A stretch of 64,000 nucleotides of DNA from contig CAWKCG010000039.1 in the NCBI GenBank assembly GCA_963847965.1, forward strand, positions 186,001 to 250,000, in the 5' to 3' direction. Under the pieces are notes generated by a model, which saw only the letters and a program-made list of their open reading frames with translations, did no database searches and was not told where the DNA came from. Positions 16,060 to 24,596 of this stretch are shown piece by piece (the first letter of the stretch is position 1; each line of letters starts with the position of its first letter). This DNA is from Palsa-504 sp963847965 (lineage in GTDB: Bacteria > Actinomycetota > Actinomycetes > Streptosporangiales > Streptosporangiaceae). The position numbers and the translations under genes were made by a program.

Positions 16060-18432
16060 ATGTCGGCTGCGCTTACCGGCACGGCGTCATCGCCGGGATG
16101 GCACGAGGTAAAGCTCTCGATCCGCGGGATGACGTGCGCAGCGTGCGCCGCGCGGGTGGAAAAGAAACTCGGCTCGCTGGAGAATGTCACGGCGGCGGTG
16201 AATTTCGCGACCGGGACGGCCGCCGTCACCGCGCCGGTGTCGGTCCCGCTGTCGCGGCTGATCAACGCGGTCGAGCAGGCCGGGTACGGCGCGGACCTGG
16301 CGCAGCCCGCGGCAGGCGAGGGCGCGCCGGGTGATGCGGGCGAGGCGGGGGCCGATGCGGCCCGGGTGGCTGACCTTCAGCGGCGGCTGATCGTCGCGCT
16401 GGTGTTCTTCATCCCGCTCAGTGACCTGTCCGTGGTGCTGTCGCTGTTCCCCTGGGCCAGGTTCCCCGGCTGGCAGTGGGTGCTGATCGCGTGCGCCGCG
16501 CCGGTCGCGGGGTGGGCGGCGTGGCCGTTCCACGCCGCGGCGATCAAGAACGCCCGGCACGGCGCGGCATCGATGGACACGCTGGTGTCGCTGGGCATCG
16601 CGGCAGCGTGCGGCTGGTCGGTGTACGCGATGTTCGTGCTGGACCGCGGGCAGGCCCGGGTCAGCGTGTGGCAGTTGCTGCGGCACGCCTCCGGCGGCGG
16701 TATCTACCTGGAGGTGGCCGCGTCGGTGACCACGTTCTTGCTGGCGGGGCGCTGGTTTGAGGCCCGGGCGCGGCGTGACGCCGGGGCGGCGATGCGCGAG
16801 CTGGCCGCGGCCGGGGCGCGGGAGGCCAGCGTCCTGGACGATGACGGGTCCGAGCGGCGGGTCCCGGCCGGGCAGCTGCGGCCCGGTGACCGGGTGGTGG
16901 TCCGGCCGGGGGAGGTGATCGCCGCCGACGGGGTGGTGGAGTTCGGCGAGTCCGCGGTGGACACCAGCGTGATGACCGGGGAGTCGGTGCCCGCCGAGGT
17001 CACCACGGGCAGCGCGGTGACCGCCGGCACCATCGTGGTCGGCGGTCGGCTGATCGTCCGCGCCGCGCACACCGGCCAGGACACCCAGCTGGCGCACCTG
17101 ATCGCCCTGGTCGAACACGCGCAGGCGGACAAGTCCCGCATCCAGCGGCTGGCCGACCGGATCTGCGGGGTGTTCGTCCCGGTGGTGCTGGCCGCGTCCG
17201 CGCTGACCTTGGCCGGGTGGCTGGCCGCAGGCAGCCCGGCCGAGCCGGCGGTCAGCGCCGCGCTGGCCGTGCTGATCATCGCCTGCCCGTGCGCGCTGGG
17301 CCTGGCAACCCCGGCCGCGCTGGTGGTGGCCTGCGGGCGGGGCGCGCAGCTGGGCATCTTCATCAAGGGCTACCAGGCGCTGGAGGCCTCCCGGTCGGTG
17401 GACACCATCGTGCTGGACAAGACCGGGACGGTCACCACCGGGGTGATGGCGGTGACCGGGGTCCTGGCCGCGCCCGGCACCAGCCGCCATGAGCTGATGC
17501 GCCGCCTGGGCGGAGTGGAGGACGCCTCCGGGCATCCGGTCGCCGCCGCGGTCAGCGCAGCGGCGCGAGCGGAGCTGGGGGATCTGCCCCGCGCCGACGG
17601 GTTCGAGTCGCTGCCGGGCCTGGGCGCCTGCGGCGTGGTCGACGGCCAAGAGGTGATCGCCGGGCGGGCCAAGCTGTTCGGTGACCGTGGGGTCGTCATC
17701 CCGGAGACGCTGGCCGGGCAGTGCGCCGAGTGGGAGCGCGCGGGCCGCACCGTGGTGCTGGCCGGGTGGGGCGGGCAGGCCCGCGGAGCGGTCGCGGTCG
17801 CCGACACGGTCAAACCCTCCGCCGCCGCGGCGGTCGCCGGGTTGCGCCGGCTCGGGCTACACACGGTGCTGCTGACCGGGGACAGCCCGGCCGTCGCCGA
17901 GACGGTCGCGGCCGAGATCGGCACCGATGAGGTAATCGCCGGCGCGCTGCCCGCCGATAAGGTCGCAACGGTCAGGGGCCTGCAGGCCAAGGGCCGCCGG
18001 GTGGCCGTGGCCGGCGACGGGGTCAACGACGGGCCCGCGCTGGCCGCCGCCGACCTGGGGCTGGCGCTGGGCTCGGGCACCGACGTGGCGATCAGCGCCG
18101 CGGACATGATCTTGCTGCGGGATGACCTGGGGGTGATCCCGGACGCGATCCGGCTGGCCCGGGCCACGCTAGCGACCATCCGGCGCAACCTGGCCTGGGC
18201 GTTCGGCTACAACATCGCCGCGATCCCGCTGGCGGCGGCTGGTTTCCTCAACCCGCTGATCGCGGGGGCGGCGATGGCAGCCTCCTCGGCTTTCGTGGTG
18301 GCCAGCAGCATCCGGCTGCGCCGGTTCGGCACTCCTGGCCGGCCGGGCCGCAGCCGACGGCCGTGGCCCGCATCCGGCCAGGCTGAGACCGGCGGCGAGC
18401 CTGAAATGGAGGCCCTGTCATGCCCGGGATGA
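16060..18432 (+). CDS. copA: Cu(I)-translocating P1B-type ATPase CopA
   Basis: The 790-residue pump starts at ATG 16060 after GGGAGGCAGG. It has an N-terminal heavy-metal-associated domain with the Cu-binding GMTCAACAARVEKKL (about 17-31), eight predicted membrane helices, the actuator MTGESVPAE, and the transmembrane CPC site (IIACPCALG). The phosphorylation site is DKTGT (about 452), with the HP motif (GHPVAAAV) and hinge GDGVNDGPAL. The last helices carry FGYN and MAASSAFV, the helix 7-8 residues that mark the Cu(I)-specific P1B-1 class. It exports Cu(I) from the cytosol. Its 3' end overlaps the SCO1-fusion gene by 13 bases, indicating one copper-related operon. Confidence 0.93.
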   Translation: MSAALTGTASSPGWHEVKLSIRGMTCAACAARVEKKLGSLENVTAAVNFATGTAAVTAPVSVPLSRLINAVEQAGYGADLAQPAAGEGAPGDAGEAGADAARVADLQRRLIVALVFFIPLSDLSVVLSLFPWARFPGWQWVLIACAAPVAGWAAWPFHAAAIKNARHGAASMDTLVSLGIAAACGWSVYAMFVLDRGQARVSVWQLLRHASGGGIYLEVAASVTTFLLAGRWFEARARRDAGAAMRELAAAGAREASVLDDDGSERRVPAGQLRPGDRVVVRPGEVIAADGVVEFGESAVDTSVMTGESVPAEVTTGSAVTAGTIVVGGRLIVRAAHTGQDTQLAHLIALVEHAQADKSRIQRLADRICGVFVPVVLAASALTLAGWLAAGSPAEPAVSAALAVLIIACPCALGLATPAALVVACGRGAQLGIFIKGYQALEASRSVDTIVLDKTGTVTTGVMAVTGVLAAPGTSRHELMRRLGGVEDASGHPVAAAVSAAARAELGDLPRADGFESLPGLGACGVVDGQEVIAGRAKLFGDRGVVIPETLAGQCAEWERAGRTVVLAGWGGQARGAVAVADTVKPSAAAAVAGLRRLGLHTVLLTGDSPAVAETVAAEIGTDEVIAGALPADKVATVRGLQAKGRRVAVAGDGVNDGPALAAADLGLALGSGTDVAISAADMILLRDDLGVIPDAIRLARATLATIRRNLAWAFGYNIAAIPLAAAGFLNPLIAGAAMAASSAFVVASSIRLRRFGTPGRPGRSRRPWPASGQAETGGEPEMEALSCPG

Positions 18433-20276
18433 ACTCCGGAATCAACGTCAGTGACCCGACGGTGGTCGCGGCGTTCAAGGCCGCGCTGGTGCACCAGGGG
18501 CTGATCGCGCTGGTCATCTTCGTGCTGCTGGGGATGGCCTGGGTCACCATCAGGGTCTTGCTGCCCGCGGCCCCGGGCGCGGCGGAGGCGGCCGCGCCGC
18601 CCATCGCCGAGCCCGCCTGGCGCAAGGTGCTACGGATCGGCTTCGGGCTGGTGTGGGTCTTCGACGGGATCTTGCAGGCCCAGCCGAAGATGGCGGTCGG
18701 GCTCCCGTCGCAGGTGATCGAGCCGACCGCGGCCAGTTCGCCCCGGTGGGTGCAGCAGGTGGTGAACTGGGGCGGGACGAACTGGTCGTATCACCCGATG
18801 CAGGCCGGTGCCGCCTCGGTGTGGATCCAGGTCGGCATCGGCGTCTGGCTGCTGGCCGCGGCGCGCGGCCCGCTGTCCCGGCTGGCCGGGCTGGTCAGCG
18901 TCGGCTGGGGCCTGGTCGTGTGGGTGTTCGGCGAGTCGTTCGGCGGCATCTTCGCCCCGGGCCTGACCTGGCTGTTCGGTGCGCCGGGCGCGGTGCTGAT
19001 CTACGCGGTCGCCGGCGCGCTGATCGCGCTGCCCGACCGGGTGTGGTACAGCCCGTGGCTGGGCCGGCTGATGATGGCCGGCACCGGAGCGTTCCTGATC
19101 GGGATGGCGGTGCTGCAGGCCTGGCCGGGCCGGGGGTTCTGGCAGGGAACCGCCCACGGCCAGCCGGGCACGCTGGCCGGCATGACCGGATCGATGGCCC
19201 AGACCTCCCAGCCCGGCTTCCTGTCCGCCTGGATCAGCGCCTTCACGACATTCGATGAGGCGCACGGGTTCGCGGTGAACCTGTTCGTCGTGGCGGCGCT
19301 CGCGGTCACCGGCGCCGCGTTCCTGTCCGGGCAGCCGCGGCTGATCCGCCCGGTCCTGATCGGCTTCACGGTACTGTGCCTGGCGGACTGGGTGCTGATC
19401 GAGGATCTCGGCTTCCTCGGCGGCCTGGGCACCGACCCCAACAGCATGATCCCCTTCGTGCTGCTGGCCGCCGCCGGGTACCTGGCCCTGGCCCGGGTGC
19501 CGGGCGAGGCAGCAGAATCTGCCGCAGCCGGAGCACCGGCGCCGTCCTGGCCGGACCGGATCCGGCTGGCCCGGGACCGGGTCCGGCCGCAGGCCGTGGG
19601 CCGGTCGGTGGCGACCGCGAGCATCCAGTCGGTGGCGTCGGTCGGCGCGATCGGGGTCATCATCCTCGGCGCGGCGCCGATGGCGGTCGCGCAGGCCAGC
19701 CCGGTCGCCGACACCATCCTGGCGCAGTCGATCGACGGCTCCAGCAACCCGGTCGACTTCCCCGCGCCGGCGTTCAGCCTCACCGACCAGGACGGCCGGG
19801 CCGTGACGCTGGCCAGCCTGCGCGGCAAGGTGGTGCTGCTGACGTTCCTCGACGACACGTGCTCGTCGGACTGCCCGCTGATCGCGCAGGAGTTCCGCCA
19901 GGCCGGGCAGCTGCTGGGCGCGGACACCGCCCGGGTCGAGCTCGTCGCGATCAACTACAACCCGATCGATACCCAGGTCAGCTACATCCAGGCGTTCGAC
20001 CGCCAGGAAGGCCTGGCCGGCGTGCCGAACTGGCGGTACCTGACCGGCACCCTGGCCCAGCTCCAGCAGGTCTGGCGGCAGTACGCCATCGTCCCGCCGG
20101 AGATCCTCCCGGCCGGGTCGATGATCGGGCACGGGGACTACGCGTTTGTCATCGACCAGACCGGCCACATGCGCCAGGAACTGGACTTCGACCCCGGTCC
20201 GGGAACACCGGCCACCAAATCGTCGTTCGCAGCGCAGCTGACGGACGCCGCCCGCCAGCTGATGGGGCACTCGTGA
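18420..20276 (+). CDS. Membrane protein fused to a SCO1/SenC thioredoxin-like domain
   Basis: The 618-residue protein has two parts. Residues 1-355 form about eight membrane helices, with DoxX-like passages such as RIGFGLVWVFDGILQAQPKM and MQAGAASVWIQVGIGVWLL. After a linker and another hydrophobic helix (about 410-430), residues 440-615 form a SCO1/PrrC redox domain. This starts PAFSLTDQDGRAVTLASLRGK and carries the metal-binding TCSSDCPL motif and a late His (GSMIGHGDYAFVIDQ). SCO1 domains deliver copper to the CuA site of cytochrome oxidase or act as thiol-disulfide reductants outside the membrane. Coupling to copA supports copper handling. The fused form is unusual. ATG 18420 follows AAATGGAGG. 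Confidence 0.82.
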   Translation: MPGMNSGINVSDPTVVAAFKAALVHQGLIALVIFVLLGMAWVTIRVLLPAAPGAAEAAAPPIAEPAWRKVLRIGFGLVWVFDGILQAQPKMAVGLPSQVIEPTAASSPRWVQQVVNWGGTNWSYHPMQAGAASVWIQVGIGVWLLAAARGPLSRLAGLVSVGWGLVVWVFGESFGGIFAPGLTWLFGAPGAVLIYAVAGALIALPDRVWYSPWLGRLMMAGTGAFLIGMAVLQAWPGRGFWQGTAHGQPGTLAGMTGSMAQTSQPGFLSAWISAFTTFDEAHGFAVNLFVVAALAVTGAAFLSGQPRLIRPVLIGFTVLCLADWVLIEDLGFLGGLGTDPNSMIPFVLLAAAGYLALARVPGEAAESAAAGAPAPSWPDRIRLARDRVRPQAVGRSVATASIQSVASVGAIGVIILGAAPMAVAQASPVADTILAQSIDGSSNPVDFPAPAFSLTDQDGRAVTLASLRGKVVLLTFLDDTCSSDCPLIAQEFRQAGQLLGADTARVELVAINYNPIDTQVSYIQAFDRQEGLAGVPNWRYLTGTLAQLQQVWRQYAIVPPEILPAGSMIGHGDYAFVIDQTGHMRQELDFDPGPGTPATKSSFAAQLTDAARQLMGHS

Positions 20277-21442
20277 GAGCCCGCCCGGCCGCCGCGCTGG
20301 CCCTGGCCGCGGTGGCGCTCGCGGCGGGGTGCGGCAGCGCCGCTCCTGCCGCTCCTGCCGCGTCCGGGCCCGCGGCCTGGGCCCCGCCGGGCGGGGCGGG
20401 GTTCCTGGCCACCTCCATGGTGACGGGCGCCGGCACCTGGGCGGTGGTGGTGATGGGCGGCTCGGTCGCCACGCTCAACAACTTCTGGCAGCTGTTCGTA
20501 CGCCCGGTCGGCAGCGGCACGTGGAAGCTGGTCACCCCAGGCGGAACGGCGGACAACGGCGGCCTGGTCCTGGCCGGCGCCACCGGATCGCTGATCACAG
20601 GGTTCCGGCCCAGCCAGGGCCTGACCTACACCCCGCTGACCCTCACCCGGGACGGCGGCCTGGCCTGGTCGTCGGCCGGCCCGCTGGATGCCGCCCTGGC
20701 CAACGTCCCGGACGCGCTCGCCGCGGCGTCCGGCAGCGGCACCCTGCTCGCCCTGCTCACCGACGGCACCGCTGAGCTGGCCGCGCCCGGCTACACGGAC
20801 TGGACGACCCTGGCCACGCAGCGGTCCCTCGCCGCGACGGCCGCCGGCCGCCGCTGCGGCCTGCAAGACCTGACCGCCGCCGCGTTCGCCCCGCCGGGGA
20901 CACCGCTGCTCGGCGGCAGCTGCGGCCGCCCGGGAACGACGGGCATCTTCGCCGACACCGGCGGGACCTGGCACGCAGCCGGGCCCGAGCTGCCCGCCGC
21001 CCTGGCCGGGCAGTCCGTACGGGTGCTCAGGCTGACCAGCACGGCCAGCGGCACGGTCGCGCTGCTCACGGCCGGTACCGGGTCCGGTGCCAGCCTGCTC
21101 GCCGCCTGGTCCCCAGACGGCGGCAGCCACTGGACCCTGTCCCCGCCGCTCCCGCTGCACGGCGCCCACCTGACCTCGGCGTCGTTCGGGCCCGGCGGCT
21201 CGGCTGCGGTCATCACCACCACGAACCGCGGCCAGATCATCACCAGCGCGGGATCTTCCTGGCTGCCGTTGCCACCGCTGCCCCCAGGCACGGCCACGCT
21301 GGCGCCCGGCCCCGGCGGCATGGCAGACGCCCTGGCCGTCCATGGCGGCACTCTGACCGTCTGGCAGCACGTCCCCGGCGGTACCACCTGGGCCAAGGTC
21401 CAGGTCGTCAACGTTCCCATCCAGTACGGATCCTCAAGCTGA
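20273..21442 (+). CDS. Secreted lipoprotein, beta-propeller-like, unknown function
   Basis: The GTG at 20273 overlaps the upstream TGA by 4 bases. The 389-residue product begins with a signal peptide ending in a lipobox (LAAVALAAGC, Cys at about residue 23). The mature part is Gly/Thr/Trp-rich with repeated blades such as GTWKLVTPGG, DGGLAWSSAGPL, GGTWHAAGPEL and DGGSHWTLSPPLP. These resemble BNR/Asp-box-type repeats of sialidase-like propellers, but no catalytic residues can be assigned. As third gene of the copper operon it may act at the outer face with the SCO1 domain. No close family recognised. Confidence 0.75.
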   Translation: MRARPAAALALAAVALAAGCGSAAPAAPAASGPAAWAPPGGAGFLATSMVTGAGTWAVVVMGGSVATLNNFWQLFVRPVGSGTWKLVTPGGTADNGGLVLAGATGSLITGFRPSQGLTYTPLTLTRDGGLAWSSAGPLDAALANVPDALAAASGSGTLLALLTDGTAELAAPGYTDWTTLATQRSLAATAAGRRCGLQDLTAAAFAPPGTPLLGGSCGRPGTTGIFADTGGTWHAAGPELPAALAGQSVRVLRLTSTASGTVALLTAGTGSGASLLAAWSPDGGSHWTLSPPLPLHGAHLTSASFGPGGSAAVITTTNRGQIITSAGSSWLPLPPLPPGTATLAPGPGGMADALAVHGGTLTVWQHVPGGTTWAKVQVVNVPIQYGSSS

Positions 21443-21464
21443 GCGAGCCCGGTCTGGGGCATCG

Positions 21465-21644
21465 CAGGCAGCGATCGTACGTGCCCTCGGGTTCGCGCTC
21501 CACCGCGACCGGGGCCTCACCCTGATCCTGGCCACCCACGACCCCGCCGTCGCCGCCCGCTGCGACCGCGGCATCGAGCTCAGCGACGGCATGATCACCA
21601 GGGACTCCGCAGCGGCGACGGATCCCTCAGCAGCGAAGGGCTGA
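21465..21644 (+). pseudogene. Internally deleted ABC-transporter ATPase relic (MacB/LolD type)
   Basis: The frame ending at TGA 21642-21644 reads SGASQAAIVRALG, then directly ALHRDRGLTLILATHDPAVAA and RCDRGIELSDGMI. The first part resembles the ABC signature helix (SGGQ...AIARAL), the second the H-loop region (ATHDPAVA). The roughly 35 residues between them that should hold Walker B and the D-loop (LLLADEPTGALD) are gone, and everything 5' of the signature is missing. It lies directly after the lipoprotein gene. It is a remnant, not a functional gene. Confidence 0.7.
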
Positions 21645-21713
21645 GCCGACTGCTCTGGCGCGGGGGTTCGTTTCGCACGTGGCCGCGGTCGCGCAGGCGC
21701 TCAGACGCCATGC

Positions 21714-21747
21714 GCTACCCTGGTAGCATCTTGGGGTAGAAGGGTAG
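21714..21747. promoter_or_regulatory. Probable VapB operator
   Basis: GCTACC-CT-GGTAGC (21714-21727) is a perfect 6+6 palindrome. Two further GGTAG half-sites follow at 21735-21739 and 21743-21747. All are within 37 bases of the vapB ATG, a location typical for autorepression by a VapBC complex. Confidence 0.55.
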
Positions 21748-21750
21748 ATC

Positions 21751-22005
21751 ATGAGCCTCAACATCAAGAACCCCGAAACTCACCAGCTAGTCCAAGAACT
21801 TGCCTCGCTGACCGGCGAGACGCAGACGATGGCGGTCACGATCGCGGTACGTGAGCGCCTCGACCGGGTAAGGCACCTGCGCGAGGCCAGCCTGGCTGAC
21901 CGGATCCTAGCCATCGGCCGGGACACCGCCCCCCGGCTTCGCGAACCGTTCCGCACTGTGGATCACGGCGACCTCCTCTACGACGAACATGGGCTTCCCG
22001 CGTGA
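21751..22005 (+). CDS. vapB: VapB-family antitoxin
   Basis: The 84-residue protein begins MSLNIKNPETHQLVQELASL and continues with TGETQTMAVTIAVRERLDRV. This is the PSK/Rv0623-type VapB DNA-binding N-terminus. The C-terminal half includes DRILAIGRDTAPRL and DHGDLLYDEHGLPA, the usual toxin-wrapping tail with its conserved LYDE-GLP ending. It overlaps vapC by 4 bases (GTGA). A palindrome just upstream probably mediates autorepression. Confidence 0.9.
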   Translation: MSLNIKNPETHQLVQELASLTGETQTMAVTIAVRERLDRVRHLREASLADRILAIGRDTAPRLREPFRTVDHGDLLYDEHGLPA

Positions 22006-22421
22006 TCGTCGACACCTCTGCCCTCGTTGCGATCCTGCGCGCCGAAGGCGACGCCAGCGAGATGGCACATGCCATCGAGAGGGCACAGACTCGGAGGATC
22101 TCCGCCGTGAACTACGTGGAGACCGCGGTCGTCATCGACGCCAGCCGCGACCCGGTGGCCAGTCGCCGCTTCGACGAACTGGTCGACACCGCGGAACTGC
22201 GCGTCGAACCGGTGACGCACGACCAGGCCCGCATCGCCCGGGAGGCATACCGCGATTTCGGGAAGGGGAGCGGCCACACGGCCGGCCTGAACTTCGGGGA
22301 CTGCTTCGCCTACGCATTGGCCAAGTCGACTGGGGAAGCGCTGCTGTTCAAGGGAAACGACTTCGGGCATACCGACATCACGCCCGCTCTGTCGGTCGGA
22401 CCCGGCGATAGCCCTGGTTGA
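22002..22421 (+). CDS. vapC: VapC-family PIN-domain ribonuclease toxin
   Basis: The 139-residue PIN-domain protein starts at GTG 22002. The acidic metal-site residues expected for VapC are visible: Asp in MIVDTSALVAIL (residue 4), Glu in VNYVETAVV (about 40) and Asp in NFGDCFAYALA (about 97). A further acidic position comes near GNDFGHTDI. Such toxins cleave RNA, often tRNA or rRNA, when VapB is lost. The tail SVGPGDSPG extends slightly past the usual TDI end. Paired with vapB, it forms an apparently intact module at the right edge of the copper region. Confidence 0.9.
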   Translation: MIVDTSALVAILRAEGDASEMAHAIERAQTRRISAVNYVETAVVIDASRDPVASRRFDELVDTAELRVEPVTHDQARIAREAYRDFGKGSGHTAGLNFGDCFAYALAKSTGEALLFKGNDFGHTDITPALSVGPGDSPG

Positions 22422-22545
22422 TATTCAGGCACGTCGCGGGGCCTAGCGGACGGTGGCGTCACTGACGGCCCGGCTCGCCGCCTTTCGCTGGCCCTGGTCC
22501 AGGAGGCTAGGTATGAGCCCGCCGCTGGGGTTCGGCTGGCCGCGG

Positions 22546-23712
22546 TCAGATGATGTTGCGTTCCGGGCGGGCCATCGACGCAGCGAACCGGTCCGCGCTT
22601 AGCGCTGCGACGTCGATAGGCGGCGGCTGGCCCAGGTACAGGTCGCGCAGGACCTCCCCGACCGCCGGGCCCATCAGGAACCCGTGCCCGGAGAAGCCGG
22701 TGGCGTACAGGAACCGCCTGACCGTGGCGGACTCGCCGATCAGCGCGTTGTGGTCGGGTGTCACCTCGTAAAGTCCGGCCCAACCGCTCCTGATGCCTGC
22801 GCTCATGAGGGCGGGCGCGCGGCGCTGCATCACCCGTCCCAGGCCGGGCAGCCACGCGTCCGACCGGTTCAGCTTGAAGCCGGGTATCTCATACGGGTCA
22901 GACATCCCCAGCAGCAGGCCGGGGCCCTCGCGATGGAAGTACAAGCTGGTGCCGAAGTCGATCGTGAACGGAAGGTGCTGGTCAAGGCCGACGATCGGTT
23001 CCGTAACCAGGACCTGCCGGCGCAGCGGGGTCACCGGGAGTTCGACGCCGACCCACTCGCCCACCTGGCGCGACCACGGCCCGGCCGCGCAGATGACGGT
23101 ATCGGTGCCGATCCGCCCGCTCGCGGTGACCACGGCGGTGATCTGGCCGCCCTGCGCCTCGATCCCGGTGACCGGGCAGTGCGGGATCAGGCGTGCGCCG
23201 AGGCGGCGCGCGGCGGTGGCGTATCCGAGCACCACCGACTCCGGCGTGCAGTACCCGTCGTTCGGGGAGAAGACCGCGGCGAGCAGCCCGTCGGGGCTGA
23301 TCAGCGGCGAGAGCCGCACGGCCTCGGCGACCGAGATCATCCGGCTGGGCACGCCGAGTTCGTTCTGGATCGTGACTGCATCCTCGAACGAGCTGACGTC
23401 CGTGGCGGAATCGAGCAGGAACAGGTACCCCACCTGATGGAAGTCGATCTCCTGGCCGAACTGCTCGCTGAACGTCTCGAAAGCCCGCAGGCTCCGAAGC
23501 GCCAAGTGGATATTAATGGCGTCCGAAAACTGAGCGCGGACCCCTCCGGCCGCCTTGGAGGTAGACCCCGACCCGAGGGCGTCGGCGTCGACCAGCACCA
23601 CTCCCGTGACGCCCGCGGCGGCCAGGTGGTAGGCGGTGCTGACGCCCATGATCCCGCCGCCGATGATAACCGCGGACGCTCGCCGCGGCAGTTCCCTCCC
23701 GGCGCTCGCCAT
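22546..23712 (-). CDS. FAD-dependent amino acid oxidase, sarcosine oxidase/DadA-like
   Basis: The 388-residue protein has an N-terminal FAD dinucleotide fold (SAVIIGGGIMGVSTAYHLAAAG, about 14-35) with the DAO-family GSGSTSKAAGGVRAQF motif. A central substrate domain follows, then VICAAGPWSRQVGEWVGVELPV. The C-terminal flavin motif is TGFSGHGFLMGPAVGEV (about 338-355). The group oxidises secondary or D-amino acids such as sarcosine, pipecolate, proline or methylated amino acids. No covalent-FAD Cys pattern is evident. It is divergent from the SDR/dehydrogenase/importer run across 111 bases that contain repeated ATACGAAG, so shared control with those genes is plausible. The exact amine is unknown. 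Confidence 0.85.
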   Translation of the reverse strand: MASAGRELPRRASAVIIGGGIMGVSTAYHLAAAGVTGVVLVDADALGSGSTSKAAGGVRAQFSDAINIHLALRSLRAFETFSEQFGQEIDFHQVGYLFLLDSATDVSSFEDAVTIQNELGVPSRMISVAEAVRLSPLISPDGLLAAVFSPNDGYCTPESVVLGYATAARRLGARLIPHCPVTGIEAQGGQITAVVTASGRIGTDTVICAAGPWSRQVGEWVGVELPVTPLRRQVLVTEPIVGLDQHLPFTIDFGTSLYFHREGPGLLLGMSDPYEIPGFKLNRSDAWLPGLGRVMQRRAPALMSAGIRSGWAGLYEVTPDHNALIGESATVRRFLYATGFSGHGFLMGPAVGEVLRDLYLGQPPPIDVAALSADRFAASMARPERNII

Positions 23713-23778
23713 CGGTTCCCCCTCGCTCGGTCTGCCTAGGGGCTACCCGCTGGCGCAAACGAGTTGCTGTTGCTTGGC

Positions 23779-23810
23779 ATACGAAGTCGCATCATTTACG
23801 GTATACGAAG
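23779..23810. promoter_or_regulatory. Repeated ATACGAAG boxes between divergent genes
   Basis: ATACGAAG occurs at 23779-23786 and 23803-23810 (24 bases apart), with GCATACG and GTATACG cores like those before the importer at 26.4 kb. They lie in the divergent promoter region just before the SDR ribosome site. A regulator binding site is inferred. Confidence 0.4.
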
Positions 23811-23823
23811 CGGGGAGGTGGGC

Positions 23824-24594
23824 ATGGGTGACCGGCTCTTCGGCCTGAGCAACAAGGTCGCGATCGTCACCGGTTCCGGGCGCGGGCTAGGAAGCGCGAT
23901 CGCCGACGGCCTTGGCGCGGCGGGCGCGGCCGTCGTCACCTGCTCACGGACCCTGGGAGAGGCCGAGGGGACCGCCGCGCGGATCCGCGACGCCGGCGGC
24001 CGCGCCATCGCGGTGCACGCCGACACCAGCGACCGCGCTAGCGCCGAAGATCTGGTGGCGTCCGCCATCGGCGAATTCGGTCAGGTGGACGTGCTCGTCA
24101 ACAACGCCGGGATCGACCGGATCGAGCCGGCCGAGGAGGTCAGCGACGACCACCTGCTCACCGTGATGCAGACCAATCTCGTCGGGTACTTCCACTGCGC
24201 CCAGGCGGCGGGCCGCCACATGCTCGCTCGCGGCGGCGGGTCGATCATCAATATCTCCTCGATCGCCGGCCGGGTCGGGATCGCCGGACTGACGTCGTAC
24301 GCGATCTCCAAGGGCGGCGTGGATCAGATGACTCGGGTGATGGCGCTCGAGTGGGCCACCCGCGGGGTGCGGGTCAACGCGATCGCGCCCGGGTACTTCG
24401 AGAACATCATGGTGGGTGCCGACACCGAGCACGACAGGCCGGACAAGCAGCGTCAGGTCATTACCTTCACCCCTATGGCTAGGCGCGGACGCCCGGACGA
24501 GCTCATCGGGCCGGTAGTGTTTCTCGCCTCCGACGCGTCCAGCTACGTCACCGGCGCGGTGCTGTACGTCGACGGCGGCTACACGGCGGCCTGA
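23824..24594 (+). CDS. Short-chain dehydrogenase/reductase
   Basis: The 256-residue classical SDR starts at ATG 23824, preceded by GGGGAGGTGGGC. It has the NAD(P) motif TGSGRGLGSAIAD (about 16-28), NNAGIDRI near 92, the catalytic Ser in INISSIAGR (about 144) and the YAISKGG Tyr/Lys pair (about 159-163). It ends in a typical VTGAVLYVDGGYTA. The acidic residue specifying NAD over NADP is not clear (TCSRT after the second strand suggests NADP). It is followed 2 bases later by the amino acid dehydrogenase, so they are co-transcribed. A role in processing the keto or hydroxy acid formed by its neighbours is inferred. Confidence 0.88.
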   Translation: MGDRLFGLSNKVAIVTGSGRGLGSAIADGLGAAGAAVVTCSRTLGEAEGTAARIRDAGGRAIAVHADTSDRASAEDLVASAIGEFGQVDVLVNNAGIDRIEPAEEVSDDHLLTVMQTNLVGYFHCAQAAGRHMLARGGGSIINISSIAGRVGIAGLTSYAISKGGVDQMTRVMALEWATRGVRVNAIAPGYFENIMVGADTEHDRPDKQRQVITFTPMARRGRPDELIGPVVFLASDASSYVTGAVLYVDGGYTAA

Positions 24595-24596
24595 CC

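Noticed and set aside
16087..17649. 520-codon minus-strand frame opposite copA
   Set aside because: Antisense of a clear P-type ATPase; composition is Gly/Arg/His shadow-like.
19376..20272. Upstream extension of the lipoprotein frame
   Set aside because: Overlaps the SCO1 fusion out of frame; GTG 20273 with signal peptide and lipobox gives the real start.
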